Positions 63,775-64,000 of a stretch of 64,000 bases of DNA are shown here, one piece after another. The translations under genes were made by a program, and so were the position numbers. Positions within the stretch are counted from its first letter, which is position 1. Each line of letters begins with the position of its first letter. Source of the stretch: Gordonia sediminis (GTDB lineage: Bacteria > Actinomycetota > Actinomycetes > Mycobacteriales > Mycobacteriaceae); the NCBI GenBank assembly GCA_004193205.1, contig RZUM01000001.1, forward strand, positions 1,122,424 to 1,186,423. The letters run 5' to 3'. The notes under the pieces were generated by a model. The model did no database searches. It was not told the origin of the DNA and was given only the letters and a program-made list of their open reading frames with translations.

Positions 63775-64000
63775 TCAGGCCCCGATGATGAACGCCTCGA
63801 GCTGCTGGCGCGCGACGTCGTCGGCGAGCTGCTCCGGCGGGCTCTTCATGAGGTAGGCCGAGGCCGGCAGGATCGGGCCGCCGAGGCCGCGGTCCTTGGC
63901 GATCTTGGCGGCGCGCACCGCGTCGATGATGATGCCGGCGGAGTTGGGGGAGTCCCACACCTCGAGCTTGTACTCGAGGTTCAGCGGCACGTCACCGAAG
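63775..64000 (-). CDS. ino1: Inositol-3-phosphate synthase, C-terminal part
   Basis: The last 74 codons of myo-inositol-1-phosphate synthase, which turns glucose-6-phosphate into inositol-1-phosphate for phosphatidylinositol and mycothiol. [20 protein letters not shown] and [19 protein letters not shown] are the conserved C-terminal segment of the enzyme. The start lies beyond the right edge. Reading stops at 63775. Confidence 0.92.
   Translation of the reverse strand, partial: FGDVPLNLEYKLEVWDSPNSAGIIIDAVRAAKIAKDRGLGGPILPASAYLMKSPPEQLADDVARQQLEAFIIGA

Overview
The window is high-GC actinobacterial chromosome, most like Gordonia or a close mycolic-acid relative. The grounds are these: a response-regulator-like gene beside nuoA followed by a full nuo operon, the order known from Mycobacterium; LigC next to a stand-alone LigD-type polymerase domain; an NDMA-dependent alcohol dehydrogenase; many leaderless GTG/ATG starts placed 6-9 bases behind a TANNNT box; and a dispersed palindromic repeat (TCTCGATACG...CTACTCGACCAGCGG) of the kind I recall from Gordonia. 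I saw no rRNA, tRNA or CRISPR array.

Layout. 1-14.3 kb (minus strand): respiratory complex I, nuoA to nuoN, nearly every junction overlapping; nuoE and nuoF form one continuous reading frame and nuoH carries a dispersed repeat inside its 3' end. 14.4-20.7 kb: a receiver-like protein, a pRiA4b ORF-3 family protein, a divergent ddl/murF pair, an inverted array of 21-base repeats between convergent genes, a TipA-like MerR regulator with a clear operator, and a lipoprotein. 20.7-22.0 kb: a tRNA-guanine transglycosylase homologue without the usual zinc cysteines.

22.0-33.1 kb is a defence and debris island. It holds a complete type I Wadjet operon (jetABCD, minus strand, predicted leaderless promoter), vapB with a truncated vapC, a SHOCT-domain protein, a degenerate second copy of a PaaI-like thioesterase, a frameshifted hsdS remnant, an intact AlbA_2/ATPase gene that looks like the survivor of a type I restriction locus, a truncated following gene, and a second vapB fragment.

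33.1-47.9 kb: phenylacetate catabolism. paaZ, an EthD-like gene and paaI run on the minus strand next to a TetR-type PaaR; paaF-H-G-A-B-C-D-E-K run on the plus strand. Three matching 8-4-8 palindromes lie in the three promoter regions. An AraC-type gene follows paaK and meets an aldehyde dehydrogenase/alcohol dehydrogenase pair that may feed phenylacetaldehyde into the pathway. The thiolase paaJ is not in the window.

47.9-64 kb: two CNNM/CBS membrane proteins, a 0.6 kb array of four palindromic repeat elements, gluQ, ligC plus polymerase domain, an alpha/beta hydrolase-LuxR fusion, a DsrE-like protein, several small secreted or membrane proteins, a medium-chain dehydrogenase, a SRPBCC protein, an aconitase-type hydratase, and a cluster in which two paralogous secreted four-cysteine proteins flank two receiver-like HTH regulators and a 54-residue zinc-finger protein. 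The end of ino1 closes the window.
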